Origin: CAWKDG01 sp963848355
Lineage (GTDB): Bacteria; Actinomycetota; Acidimicrobiia; Acidimicrobiales; UBA8190
Reading direction: 5' to 3'
Assembly (NCBI GenBank): GCA_963848355.1
Contig: CAWKDG010000007.1
Span: 68,075 to 132,074 of the forward strand
Length of the DNA stretch: 64,000 nt
Shown: positions 8,464-16,833 of the stretch, piece after piece
Numbering within the stretch: position 1 is the stretch's first letter
How the letters are laid out: each line of letters opens with the position of its first letter
Program-made: the position numbers and the translations under genes
The notes under the pieces: generated by a model
What the model saw: the letters and a program-made list of their open reading frames with translations, nothing else
Databases searched by the model: none
Told to the model about the DNA's origin: nothing

Positions 8464-9423
8464 ATGGCGCGCAACGCACTCGTGAGCGTGGTGATTCCCA
8501 CCCATAACCGTGCCGAGGAGATTCCGGAGACGGTCCGGTCTGTCCTCTCGCAGACGGAGCGAAACGTCGAGGTTGTCGTGGTCGACGACGCGTCCACCGA
8601 CGATACGCCGGTGGTCATGGAACACCTGGTGGCCGACAACCCTCGCGTCCGGTTCGCACGCAACGCCTCGTCGCTGGGCCCCGGAGGCGCGCGTAACCGT
8701 GGCATCCAACTCGCCGAAGGCGACCTGTTGGCGTTCTGCGACGACGACGATCGCCTCCTGCCGGGGGCGCTCGCCACCATGGTGGAGTTTCTCGACCAGC
8801 ACGCAGAGTGCGGTGCAATCTCAGCCTGGCATGAGGTGTTCCAGGTAGCGTCGAACCGCGCCGTCGTCTACCGCGGCCCGCTCTCCTACCGAGCGGAGGA
8901 CTTGCTCTGGTCCAACGTCGTCGCCATCCCGTTCCTCATGGTCCGCCGATCCGCCTTCGCCCAGGATCCCCTCTACGACGCCGATCCCCAATTGCGGGGC
9001 GCGGAGGATTGGGACCTCTGCATCCGCTGCGCCCAAGAGCGACCCATGCGCACGGTGCCATCAGTCCTCTACCAATTCCGCCAACACGGGGGCCAGCGCG
9101 TCACGACAGGGATGGCCGGGCACCAGCGCAGTCGTCGTGCACTGCTCGCCAAGCACCAGGACGACATGACATCGGCCTGCCGCTTGTACCACGAAGCCAT
9201 TCTCCTGTTGCAAGACGGCGAGAGGTCCGCGGTGCTCCGCCGCCTCGTCTCCGAGTGCGCGGACAACGCCCGAGACAGCACCTTCGTGACCACGATGATC
9301 CTGGCGTCGACCGTCGCCAGTCGCGTCGGTATTCGCTTCCGGGACCCGGGGCTCCCCTCCCGGGTCCTGTGCGAGATCCTCAGCCGTCGATCCGGAACGA
9401 CCCGTTGCGTGGACGCGCCCTGA
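8464..9423 (+). CDS. family 2 glycosyltransferase
   Basis: 319 residues. GT-A fold with VSVVIPTHNRAEEI at the N-terminus, VVVVDDASTDDTP, the nucleotide-sugar DXD region FCDDDDRLLPG near 95, and the catalytic-base region GAEDWDLCIR near 180. No membrane segment is seen, so it probably acts on a lipid or protein acceptor at the inner face of the membrane. Start chosen at ATG 8464, directly before the conserved fold; GAGG lies 11 nt upstream. Divergent from the CoA transferase with a 119-nt gap. Sugar and acceptor unknown. Confidence 0.85.
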   Translation: MARNALVSVVIPTHNRAEEIPETVRSVLSQTERNVEVVVVDDASTDDTPVVMEHLVADNPRVRFARNASSLGPGGARNRGIQLAEGDLLAFCDDDDRLLPGALATMVEFLDQHAECGAISAWHEVFQVASNRAVVYRGPLSYRAEDLLWSNVVAIPFLMVRRSAFAQDPLYDADPQLRGAEDWDLCIRCAQERPMRTVPSVLYQFRQHGGQRVTTGMAGHQRSRRALLAKHQDDMTSACRLYHEAILLLQDGERSAVLRRLVSECADNARDSTFVTTMILASTVASRVGIRFRDPGLPSRVLCEILSRRSGTTRCVDAP

Positions 9424-9445
9424 ACGTCCGACGCCAGGCCCTTCC

Positions 9446-9814
9446 CTACGACCTGGCGTCGAGGACGGCGACGAGCCTCTTCGGGGCAACCGTCCGGTAG
9501 GCGTCCTCGCAGATCGTCTCCACCTCGTCCCAGTCCACCCGGCCGTCGAGACGCAGACCCAGCCATCCCCGACCACCGACGTAGGGCGGTCGGAAGAAAC
9601 GCTTCGGGGCTCCGGCGACGAGAACCTCCTGGGCGCCCACCGGTGCCGCACACCACAGGTGCGGGAAGTGGTGGTCGTGATGACCCTGGGGCCAGAGCAT
9701 CACGAATTGTTTCCCGACGTAGAAGGCCGGCGCGCCGTGGCTGAGCTTCTCCGCTACCTCGGGCAGCGCCAGGCAGATGGCCCGCACCCGGTCTTCGGTG
9801 TCGGGCCCGCCCAT
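9446..9814 (-). CDS. MmcQ/YjbR-like protein
   Basis: 122 residues matching the small MmcQ/YjbR double-wing fold: opening EDRVRAICLALPEVAEKLSHGAPAF, a FYVGKQFVMLW strand, and the closing GWLGLRLDGRVDWDEVETICEDAYRTVAPKRL. Members are often called DNA-binding, but the function is poorly established. It ends 22 nt from the convergent glycosyltransferase and is divergent from the TetR gene. Confidence 0.8.
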   Translation of the reverse strand: MGGPDTEDRVRAICLALPEVAEKLSHGAPAFYVGKQFVMLWPQGHHDHHFPHLWCAAPVGAQEVLVAGAPKRFFRPPYVGGRGWLGLRLDGRVDWDEVETICEDAYRTVAPKRLVAVLDARS

Positions 9815-9864
9815 GACCCGAAAGGGTAGGCCCGGCCAGGGAGGATCGTCTTCCCCTTGATAAC

Positions 9865-9881
9865 GAACAGGTGTTATGTTC
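9865..9881 (+). promoter_or_regulatory. -10 element and overlapping inverted repeat for the TetR gene
   Basis: GAACA-N7-TGTTC inverted repeat overlapping TATGTT (9875-9880), a -10 like hexamer 7 nt before the GTG at 9887. The layout predicts a leaderless transcript and autorepression by the TetR product. Confidence 0.45.
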
Positions 9882-9886
9882 CCGAC

Positions 9887-10483
9887 GTGGGCCGGATCGC
9901 CGGGACGACGGCAGACGAGACACGGTCCCGCCTGATCGAGGCGGCGTCCCGCTCGTTCGCCCAACACGGCTACGACGGAACCCGGATCGCCGAGATCGCC
10001 GGCGACGCCGGTCTGAGCAGCGGCGCCATCTACGCCCACTACGGATCGAAGGCGGAATTGCTCCTGGCCTCCCTCCAGGCCCGCAGCAGGGGCGAGATCG
10101 CCGGCCTCGTCCGCGCCGACATGGAAGCGGACCTCGTGTCCACCATCGTCGCCCTGGGGTCGAAGCTCGACGTCCCCGATGCCGGCGACTCGGGCCTTCT
10201 CATCGAAGCGATCGTGGCGTCCCGGCGCGACACCGAACTCCGGTCTCTCCTGGCCGATGGCATGCAAGGACGTGAACGGTTCCTGGCCGAACTCATCGCC
10301 GTCTCCCAGAGCGCGGGGGACACCGCCGGGGGCTTCTCCGCCGAGGTGGCGGCGCGGTTCTTACTGATGGTCCGCCTCGGGGCGAAACTGCTGGGTCTGC
10401 TCCAACTCCCGCCGATGGACGAGGACGACTGGAAGACGTTCATCGATCGCCTGGTCGACGTCATCCGTCCCGCGTCGCCATGA
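9887..10483 (+). CDS. TetR/AcrR family transcriptional regulator
   Basis: 198 residues. The N-terminal helix-turn-helix is clear: TRSRLIEAASRSFAQHGYDGTRIAEIAGDAG, then SSGAIYAHYGSKAELL. The C-terminal ligand domain is typical in length but gives no ligand clue. Start taken as GTG 9887 (7 nt after a -10 like hexamer, leaderless); an upstream in-frame TTG at 9857 lies within the putative promoter. The alpha/beta hydrolase follows 47 nt later on the same strand and is the likely co-transcribed partner. Confidence 0.85.
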   Translation: MGRIAGTTADETRSRLIEAASRSFAQHGYDGTRIAEIAGDAGLSSGAIYAHYGSKAELLLASLQARSRGEIAGLVRADMEADLVSTIVALGSKLDVPDAGDSGLLIEAIVASRRDTELRSLLADGMQGRERFLAELIAVSQSAGDTAGGFSAEVAARFLLMVRLGAKLLGLLQLPPMDEDDWKTFIDRLVDVIRPASP

Positions 10484-10530
10484 CCCTGTTTCCGAACCGC
10501 ATGTCCGCTACCGCACAGGAGGGAATCCCC

Positions 10531-11943
10531 ATGAGACGAATGAACCTGCCGAGATGTCTCCTGGCGGCGATCGCCCTGGCATCGGTGGCCGTCGCCGCGT
10601 CGAGCGCAGTGAGCGCGGCCGGTACGCCGGCCAAGCCCCTCGGCGTCACCTGGATGAAGAGCTTCGCCGCTCCCGGCACGCCGGCCAAGTACGACAAGGT
10701 CGGTGTCATCAAGGTCGGCCCGAGCAGCGCCAAGAACGTCCTCGTGCTCGAGCCCGGAACCTCGGCCGGATCGGCCTATTTCGTCCCCCTGGCCAAATGG
10801 ATCGTCTCGAAGACGAAGAACTGGCAGGTGTGGTCCGTCGAACGCCGGGAGAACCTCCTCGAGGACCAGTCGGAGCTCAACCTCTTCAAAGAGGGCAAGG
10901 CCTCGCCCACCCAGCTGTACGACTACTACCTCGGATACCTGAAGGACCCGAGCATCACGCCCCACTACCAGGTCATCGCCAACGCCGGCGTCGAGTTCGC
11001 CAAGCAGTGGGGGATGAACGTCGCCGTCCAGGACCTCCACACCGTGATCACGGCGGCCCGGAAGCTCGGCGGGAAGGTCGTGCTCGGCGGCCACTCGCTG
11101 GGCGGTGCCGTGGTCACCGCCTACGCCACGTGGGACTTCAGAGGCCGGGCCGGCGCCGATGCGTTGGCCGGCCTCGTCTACATCGACGGTGGCAGCTCTC
11201 CGGCACCGGAGCCGGCCTCGACGGCGACCACGACCCTGCAGGGGCTCGACTCGTCCAAGGCCTCACCCTGGCTGGCCTTCGGAGGGATCAACGCCCCCTA
11301 TGCCGGCCTCTTCAACGCCACCGGATCGGCGGCCGCCCTCCTCGACCCGAACGGCCCGTCGCTCGGTCAGTCCTCGGGGCTGTTGCCCACCGACATCGTC
11401 CCGTCGGTCCCCGTCACCAACGCCGGCCAGTACGGGTATGCGCTCAACTACGCCACCTCGCCCATGAGTCTGCTGGCGGCGCAGGGGCACCTCGGCACCG
11501 GCCTGACGGCGACCGGACCGGTCCACGGCTGGAACGGCGCCGGCGCCCTCACCCCGATCTCGCGCTTCGCCACCATGTTCTCGGGCTATCCGATGACCAA
11601 CGTCGACGGCACCGAGTGGTACTTCCCCATCCGCCTCACCGACGATTCGGCGGCGGTGGACAACGGGAACGCCAATCCCGCTCAGAAGGTCCTCGACGTC
11701 GACGCCACCATGGGCCACCACCTCCCCAAGAACCTGCGGATCTACGCCTTCGGTGCCCGCCTCGGGGGGGCGGGGGTGCTCCAGGACGCGCGCGACCTGG
11801 CCACGCAGTCCCACATTCCGCTCCGCAATCTGACCCTGGTCAACCGCCAGAGCACCTACTCGCACAACGACCCCGCCGGGGCCTACCCCAACAACGTCTT
11901 CTTCGCCCACCTGGTGCCGTTCCTGGGGAAGATCAGCTCGTAG
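10531..11943 (+). CDS. secreted alpha/beta-hydrolase (lipase/esterase-like)
   Basis: 470 residues. A signal peptide (LLAAIALASVAVAASSAVSAA) is followed by an alpha/beta-hydrolase domain. The nucleophile Ser is in VVLGGHSLGGAVV (G-H-S-L-G), and a His near the C-terminus (STYSHNDPAGAYP) may complete the triad. Long inserts are rich in Gly/Ala/Thr. The ATG at 10531 has GGAGGG 7 nt upstream, which decides it against an ATG-like start 17 codons earlier. Probably exported to the cell surface; substrate unknown. Confidence 0.8.
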   Translation: MRRMNLPRCLLAAIALASVAVAASSAVSAAGTPAKPLGVTWMKSFAAPGTPAKYDKVGVIKVGPSSAKNVLVLEPGTSAGSAYFVPLAKWIVSKTKNWQVWSVERRENLLEDQSELNLFKEGKASPTQLYDYYLGYLKDPSITPHYQVIANAGVEFAKQWGMNVAVQDLHTVITAARKLGGKVVLGGHSLGGAVVTAYATWDFRGRAGADALAGLVYIDGGSSPAPEPASTATTTLQGLDSSKASPWLAFGGINAPYAGLFNATGSAAALLDPNGPSLGQSSGLLPTDIVPSVPVTNAGQYGYALNYATSPMSLLAAQGHLGTGLTATGPVHGWNGAGALTPISRFATMFSGYPMTNVDGTEWYFPIRLTDDSAAVDNGNANPAQKVLDVDATMGHHLPKNLRIYAFGARLGGAGVLQDARDLATQSHIPLRNLTLVNRQSTYSHNDPAGAYPNNVFFAHLVPFLGKISS

Positions 11944-11949
11944 TCGGGT

Positions 11950-14841
11950 TCAACCGCCCCGGAGCTTCTCGGTCATCACCATCAGCTCGTCGCCGTAGTT
12001 CTCCAGCTTCACCGGGCCGATCCCGCTGATCCCCAGCAGGCCGGCCTCCTGGGTGGGCAGAAGGGCGGCGATGAGCCACAGGGTCTTGTCGTCGAAGACG
12101 ACGTAGGCCGGCTTGCCCGCGGCCCGCTCGTAGCGCCACGTCCGCAGTTGCTCGAACGCCTCGGTGAAGCGGGGGTGGACGAGAACGACCGGTCGATCCC
12201 GAACGGTGACGGCCGTGCCGAACCTGACGGTGGTGGAGGCCGGTCCGCCGCCGATGAGGGACCGGGCGCCGTCCGCCGTCAGTTCGACGATCTCGTGATC
12301 GTGGCCGTGGTGGGTGAAGTGCGCTCCCACCGAGGCGAGCAGCACCTCAGATCCCGGCGCCCCCTGACCCGGAGTCTTCCGGGCGCGGGTCTCCCGGGCT
12401 CGGGGCGTCGCCGCCACCGACCTCTCGGGCCGGGTGGCGGGGACGCCGGGTGCGTCGAGCTCGGTCAGGAACGGCGAGGGAGGCGACCCGGGGACGATCG
12501 ACGCGCTCGACCGGCAACGGGTCAGGGCGACGTGGAAGATCCGTCTCTCCTCCTCGACGTCCTCGGAGAGGCGGTGGGGCAACAGGCCGGCGGTGGCGTG
12601 GTGCACCACGACGTGGGGCCACTCCCGCCCCTTCACGGCGTGGATCGACGCCAACGTCACCCCGCCGGCCTGGCCCGGGGCGCTCAGCTGCTCGGACAGC
12701 CACCCGGGGAAGCGGCTCGGGTCGGGTTCGAGCTCGGCCAGCTCGGCCAGGGCATCGAGGTCGTCACCGTGGGCCGAGCCCGTCCCGTGGCTCCACTGAT
12801 CGAGCGCTGTCGCACTGGCGTCGAGTCCGCCATCACCGATCTGCGACCGGAGCACGGCCAACACCTCGACGGTGGTCGCCCGCCCGGCCGCCCGGCGCAC
12901 GCGGGCGAGATCGTCCGACAGGTCGCGCACCTTGCCCGCCTCCCGTTCGCTGCCCTTGCCCTCGAGCCACTCCGCGAGCGCCGTCAGGTCCTCGACCGAG
13001 CCCTTCCTGCTCACGAGGTCGAGGAGCGACGCGCTCATACCCCGTTTGGGGCGCCGGGCCACCTCGCGCAGAACGGGACCGGGCAGCGCCTGGGACGGAG
13101 CCGTCGCCACCTCCAGCCACGCCAGCGCCGCCCTGACGCCGCCGCGCTGGAGGAACCGTTGACTCACCCCTCCCTCGACGTCGACCCCGAGGTTGCGCAG
13201 GAGGACCTGGACGGGGGCGAGCGACGCGTTGACCCGGGCCAGGACGGCCACCTCGGCGGGCCTCGCCCCGGCGTCGAGGAGGCTCCGGACCCGGTCGGCG
13301 GTCCGGGTGGCGGGGCCGTCGTCTCCGGTCACGATCGTCAGGTCCTCGGTGCCGGTCGTCGGGCCGCTCGTCGTCGGGCCGCTCGTCGTCGGGCCGCTCG
13401 TCGTCGGGCCGCTCGTCGTCGGCGTGGCTCGGATCACCTTGGCCACCCGGAACGCGTTGCGCGTCAACAGGTTCGAGGCGGCGGTCACCACCGCCGCGGG
13501 GCAGCGGTAATTGACCTCGAGCGACTCGAGGGCTGCGCCCGGGAACCAGCGGTCGAACTCGACGAGCCACCGCGGGGTGGCTCCGGCGTAGCCGTAGATG
13601 GTCTGGTCGTCGTCACCCACGGCGAACACGGCACCGGCGGGCCCGGTGAGGAGCCTGATGAGCAGGAGGTGGGCCGGCGTGAGGTCCTGGAACTCGTCCA
13701 CCAACAGGACCCGGGCGAAGCGCTGCATCCGTTGCCGGAAGGGTGCATCGGCCAGCAGCCGCTCGATGGCGCCCGTCACCTGTTCGTCGAAGTCGACGAC
13801 CCCCCTCCCGGCCAGCCCCGCCCGGTAGGTGCGGGCCACCCGCCCGAGATCGGAGACGTCGGGCATCTCGTCCTCGACGGTGGCCGGGTCGGCGAGTCCG
13901 AGCCGCACCCGCCCGAGGGCCTCGATCCACGGGGCCACGGGGTCCGTCTCGGCCCGCTTCGGGAACGTGATCAGGTCACCGAGGAGCCGGCGGACCTCGG
14001 TCTCCTCGATCGTCGAGGTCCGCCCGCACAACCGCAGCCCGAGCGCGTTCAGCGTCCGTATCCGGACGTCCCCGACGTCGCCGAGACGTGCGCGCATCTC
14101 ACCCGCCGCCCGCACGTTGTAGGCCACCAGGGCGATGGCGTCAGCCGGCAGTCGCCACCGCTCGAGCAACAGCCGTGCCCGCTCCGTGAGCACCCTCGTC
14201 TTCCCCGAACCGGCCGGGGCGATGATCCGGGCCCCGGCGCCGGGCGTGGCCACGGCCCCCAGTTGATCCGGCGCCAGCGCCACGCCGACGGGGTCGTTGG
14301 CGCCCAGGGGCTCGAGTGTCCCGTGCTCGAGCGAGATCCGGTGGACAACGGCGGTGCCCACCCGCCCGGACAGTGCGGCGTCGAGCGGCCCGCCGTCGCA
14401 CAAGGCGGGCGTCCCGTCGGGCAGCACGACGTCGGCGCCGCCCTCGGCCGGAGCGGCCCCGAGGCGGCACGCCACGTCGGCCCAGCGCCATCGACCCGGT
14501 CGGCGACCGCCCCGGGCGTCCACGGCATTGGCCCAGACGGCGTGGTGGAGCCGTTCGCCCACCAGGTCGAGGTCGACGTCCCATTCCCAGGGTTGGAGGC
14601 CCGTCACCGCCTCGGCCGGCGGCACGTCGGGGTCATCGAGCCCGAGCCCCGGCGCGAGCTCGATGACGACCGGACGCCGCTCCCGCCAGGCCGCCCCGAG
14701 CGCGTCCGCCGTCTCCCGGTCGACGCCGGCCACCGGTACCCGCGCGCACGACCGCCACGGGTCGGGGGTGGCCTCACCGGATCCGACCACCACGGATCGG
14801 CCGAGCGCGGTCGGGTCGGGCATCCCCTGATCTTGGCTCAC
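11950..14841 (-). CDS. UvrD/Rep-family DNA helicase with HRDC domain (UvrD2-like)
   Basis: 963-residue superfamily 1 3'-5' helicase. An unusual ~190-residue N-terminal extension precedes Walker A APAGSGKT (208-215). Further motifs: LLVDEFQDLTP (Walker B), GDDDQTIYGYAG, NYRCPAAVV, VTLASIHAVKGREWPHVVV and HVALTRCR. The last ~65 residues (QLRTWRYERAAGKPAYVV…) form an HRDC domain, as in mycobacterial UvrD2. A Thr/Ser/Gly/Pro tandem repeat is inserted after motif IV. The GTG start overlaps the stop of the upstream 71-residue gene (GTGA), which fixes it. Expected role: DNA repair or replication fork processing. Confidence 0.88.
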   Translation of the reverse strand: MSQDQGMPDPTALGRSVVVGSGEATPDPWRSCARVPVAGVDRETADALGAAWRERRPVVIELAPGLGLDDPDVPPAEAVTGLQPWEWDVDLDLVGERLHHAVWANAVDARGGRRPGRWRWADVACRLGAAPAEGGADVVLPDGTPALCDGGPLDAALSGRVGTAVVHRISLEHGTLEPLGANDPVGVALAPDQLGAVATPGAGARIIAPAGSGKTRVLTERARLLLERWRLPADAIALVAYNVRAAGEMRARLGDVGDVRIRTLNALGLRLCGRTSTIEETEVRRLLGDLITFPKRAETDPVAPWIEALGRVRLGLADPATVEDEMPDVSDLGRVARTYRAGLAGRGVVDFDEQVTGAIERLLADAPFRQRMQRFARVLLVDEFQDLTPAHLLLIRLLTGPAGAVFAVGDDDQTIYGYAGATPRWLVEFDRWFPGAALESLEVNYRCPAAVVTAASNLLTRNAFRVAKVIRATPTTSGPTTSGPTTSGPTTSGPTTGTEDLTIVTGDDGPATRTADRVRSLLDAGARPAEVAVLARVNASLAPVQVLLRNLGVDVEGGVSQRFLQRGGVRAALAWLEVATAPSQALPGPVLREVARRPKRGMSASLLDLVSRKGSVEDLTALAEWLEGKGSEREAGKVRDLSDDLARVRRAAGRATTVEVLAVLRSQIGDGGLDASATALDQWSHGTGSAHGDDLDALAELAELEPDPSRFPGWLSEQLSAPGQAGGVTLASIHAVKGREWPHVVVHHATAGLLPHRLSEDVEEERRIFHVALTRCRSSASIVPGSPPSPFLTELDAPGVPATRPERSVAATPRARETRARKTPGQGAPGSEVLLASVGAHFTHHGHDHEIVELTADGARSLIGGGPASTTVRFGTAVTVRDRPVVLVHPRFTEAFEQLRTWRYERAAGKPAYVVFDDKTLWLIAALLPTQEAGLLGISGIGPVKLENYGDELMVMTEKLRGG
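13358..13417 (-). repeat. 15-bp tandem repeat inside the helicase gene
   Basis: Four exact copies of a 15-bp unit (GTCGGGCCGCTCGTC on the plus strand) encode repeated TTSGP pentapeptides in the helicase. The unit is a multiple of three, so copy changes keep the frame. Such a low-complexity linker likely loops out between helicase subdomains. Confidence 0.9.
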
Positions 14842-15053
14842 CGCTGTGTCGATCCCCCCGGGATCGGCGTCATCAGGCGCGTGCCGGCCATGACGAGCGC
14901 CGAGCCCAGTGCGTGACGGATGGACGGGAGCGGACCCCGTCGTCTGGGCGCGACGGACCGTGGAAGGTCCGCGGAGCTTTCTCGGAACCGCTGGCGGTGG
15001 AGAAGCTCGGCGTGACGTTCGCGTGCCAGTGCTTCGGTCAAACAGGGATGCAT
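14838..15053 (-). CDS. small conserved protein coupled to the helicase
   Basis: 71 residues, starting MHPCLTEALARERHAELLHRQ and ending with the amphipathic ALGSALVMAGTRLM segment, a pattern common in tiny actinobacterial proteins of unknown function. AAGGAG lies 5 nt before the ATG. Its TGA overlaps the helicase GTG start by 4 nt, a strong sign of translational coupling and of real coding. No function can be assigned; it may simply set helicase translation. Confidence 0.6.
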   Translation of the reverse strand: MHPCLTEALARERHAELLHRQRFRESSADLPRSVAPRRRGPLPSIRHALGSALVMAGTRLMTPIPGGSTQR

Positions 15054-15516
15054 CGTGACTCCTTGGTCGTGAGAACGGGTGGTCGGGAACAGGTTGGTCA
15101 GGGGAACCGGTTGGTCATGGGGAACCGGTTGGGAAACGGGCCCATGGCACCGAAATGGTGGGAATGGTGGTGCGCTCGGGCGCGCCAGGAACGCCGGACA
15201 CCGACGTGGTGGAGGCAGGGACGGCCGACCGCCGCCGTCTAACTCAACGCGAAGACGTCAGGTCGAGTCAGGTCCACACGGCGAGCGGGGCAGTGCCCGT
15301 CGTCATTCGCTTTTCGGGTTCGATTGTCAACGTGGCACCTCCTTCACCGGTCGCCAGAACTGCGTTCATCGGGACAGCCTTTACACGATAGTGAATTCCG
15401 CGCTGCGTTACCAGACATTTCCGTCGGTGGGTGGCCGACGGTTCCCCGGCGGTGAGAGGACGTCGTCGATCGGCTGCGTTAGCCTGACAGCCGGGTCACG
15501 GAGAGGAGATCGGAGC
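15054..15516. other. 463-nt intergenic region with short direct repeats and a candidate mini-gene
   Basis: Between the divergent 71-residue gene and the aminotransferase. It holds two near-identical units GGTTGGTCAGGGGAACC (15092-15108) and GGTTGGTCATGGGGAACC (15109-15126), then a third partial copy. Further on lies a candidate mini-gene on the minus strand (15268-15369) and an AT-richer patch near 15370-15400 (TTTACACGATAGTG) that could serve as promoter for either side. No RNA gene recognised. Confidence 0.5.
15268..15369 (-). CDS. candidate mini-protein (20 or 33 residues)
   Basis: From the TTG at 15330 a 20-residue peptide (MTIEPEKRMTTGTAPLAVWT) is preceded by GAAGGAGGTG, an almost perfect anti-16S match, ending 5 nt upstream. 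The frame is also open from an ATG at 15369 (33 residues). Both end at the TGA at 15270-15268. The strong ribosome site is the only support. It could be a leader peptide, but no gene follows it closely on that strand except the 71-residue protein and helicase about 215 nt on. Function unknown. Confidence 0.3.
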   Translation of the reverse strand: MNAVLATGEGGATLTIEPEKRMTTGTAPLAVWT

Positions 15517-16758
15517 GTGACGGACGGTGTCGGGGACCGCCTGACCACGGATGCCGGACTGCGCGCCCGGGCCCGGAAGGTCATCCCCGGCGGGCTCTAC
15601 GGCCACCAGAACGTGGCCTCTCTGCCCCGGGGCTATCCCCAGTTCATGAGTCGGGGTCTCGGCGCCCACGTCTGGGACGTCGACGGGAACGAGTACATCG
15701 ATCTGATGTGCAGCTACGGGCCCGTCCTCCTCGGGCACCGCCACCCCCGCGTCGACGCCGCCGCCGCTCGCCAGGCGGCCGAGGGCGATTGCCAGAACGG
15801 TCCGTCGCCCCGGATCGTCGAACTGGCCGAGGCCATGACGGCCACCGTGGACCACGCCGACTGGGCCATCTTCTCGAAGAACGGGACCGACGCCACCACG
15901 CAGTGCGTCACCATCGCCCGGGCCGCCACCGGGAAGAGGAAGATCCTCGTCGCCCGGGACGCCTACCACGGCGCCGCTCCCTGGTGCACGCCCGGCCCGA
16001 GCGGCGTCCTGCCCGAGGACCGGGCCCATCTGGTCGACTTCCGGTACAACGACATCGCCTCGGTGGAGGCGGCCATGAGCGGCGCCGGCGACGACGTGGC
16101 CGGGATCGTCGTGAGCCCGATCCGCCACGACATCGGCGTCGACCTGGAGCTGCCGGCTCCGGCGTTCGCCGCCGCCCTCCGCTCCCTGTGCGACCGGGCG
16201 GGGGCGGTGCTCATCCTCGACGACGTCCGGTGCGGGCTACGACTCCACCACGGCAGCAGCTGGGAGCCGCTCGGGGTGGCGCCCGACCTGAGTGCGTGGA
16301 GCAAGGCCATCGCCAACGGCTACTCCCTGGGGGCCGTCCTCGGACGGGACTCGCTCGCCGACGCGGCGCGGTCGATCTTCACGACCGGCTCGTTCTGGTT
16401 CGCCGCTGTCTCGATGGCGGCCTCACTGGCCACGCTCGCGGTCCTCGAGGAGGAGGACACCGTCGGGCGCACGGTGAAGACGGGGACCCTCTTGCGTGCC
16501 GGGTTGTCGGAGCAGGCGTCGGCCCGGGGGATCGACGTCCGCCTGTCGGGACCGGTCCAGATGCCGTTCATGACCTTCGCCGGCGACGACGACTTCGCCC
16601 TGGCCGACCTCTTCGCCCGCCACGCCATCCTCGGAGGGGTCTATCTGCACCCGCGGCACAACTGGTTCGTCTCCGGGGCCATGGACGAGGCCGACGTGGA
16701 CGCCGTCCTCCGGGTCACCGACGGTGCCTTCGACCACGTGGTGGCGGCCCGGTCCTGA
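15517..16758 (+). CDS. class III PLP-dependent aminotransferase (second copy)
   Basis: 413-residue glutamate-1-semialdehyde-aminotransferase-like protein. GLGAHVWDVDGNEYIDLMCSYGP near the N-terminus, FSKNGTDATTQC (phosphate binding), YHGAAPW, LILDDVRCGLR where the common DEV is DDV, and PLP lysine in AWSKAIANGYSLGA. GTG start with GAGAGGAG 8 nt upstream. Only the core pattern is shared with the aminotransferase at 3775-5154, so the two are not recent duplicates. Glutamine synthetase II follows 75 nt downstream on the same strand, pointing to amino-nitrogen metabolism; substrate unknown. Confidence 0.83.
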   Translation: MTDGVGDRLTTDAGLRARARKVIPGGLYGHQNVASLPRGYPQFMSRGLGAHVWDVDGNEYIDLMCSYGPVLLGHRHPRVDAAAARQAAEGDCQNGPSPRIVELAEAMTATVDHADWAIFSKNGTDATTQCVTIARAATGKRKILVARDAYHGAAPWCTPGPSGVLPEDRAHLVDFRYNDIASVEAAMSGAGDDVAGIVVSPIRHDIGVDLELPAPAFAAALRSLCDRAGAVLILDDVRCGLRLHHGSSWEPLGVAPDLSAWSKAIANGYSLGAVLGRDSLADAARSIFTTGSFWFAAVSMAASLATLAVLEEEDTVGRTVKTGTLLRAGLSEQASARGIDVRLSGPVQMPFMTFAGDDDFALADLFARHAILGGVYLHPRHNWFVSGAMDEADVDAVLRVTDGAFDHVVAARS

Positions 16759-16833
16759 GAACGCCCTCGGCGTTCATGAGGTGTTCACGACGCCGAAACG
16801 CCCACGTGACAGGGCGCTGCGAGGGTGCGTCGC

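Noticed and set aside
13358..13417. Possible CRISPR or attachment-site repeat
   Set aside because: In-frame coding 15-bp repeats within a conserved helicase.
12148..14916. 922-codon open frame antisense to the UvrD2 helicase
   Set aside because: Pro/Arg/Gly/His-rich, no domain or signal, and the helicase on the other strand has complete motifs; typical high-GC shadow.
15079..15516. Upstream extension of the second aminotransferase
   Set aside because: The extra 146 codons are Gly/Arg-rich with short DNA repeats, and a good ribosome site precedes the GTG at 15517.
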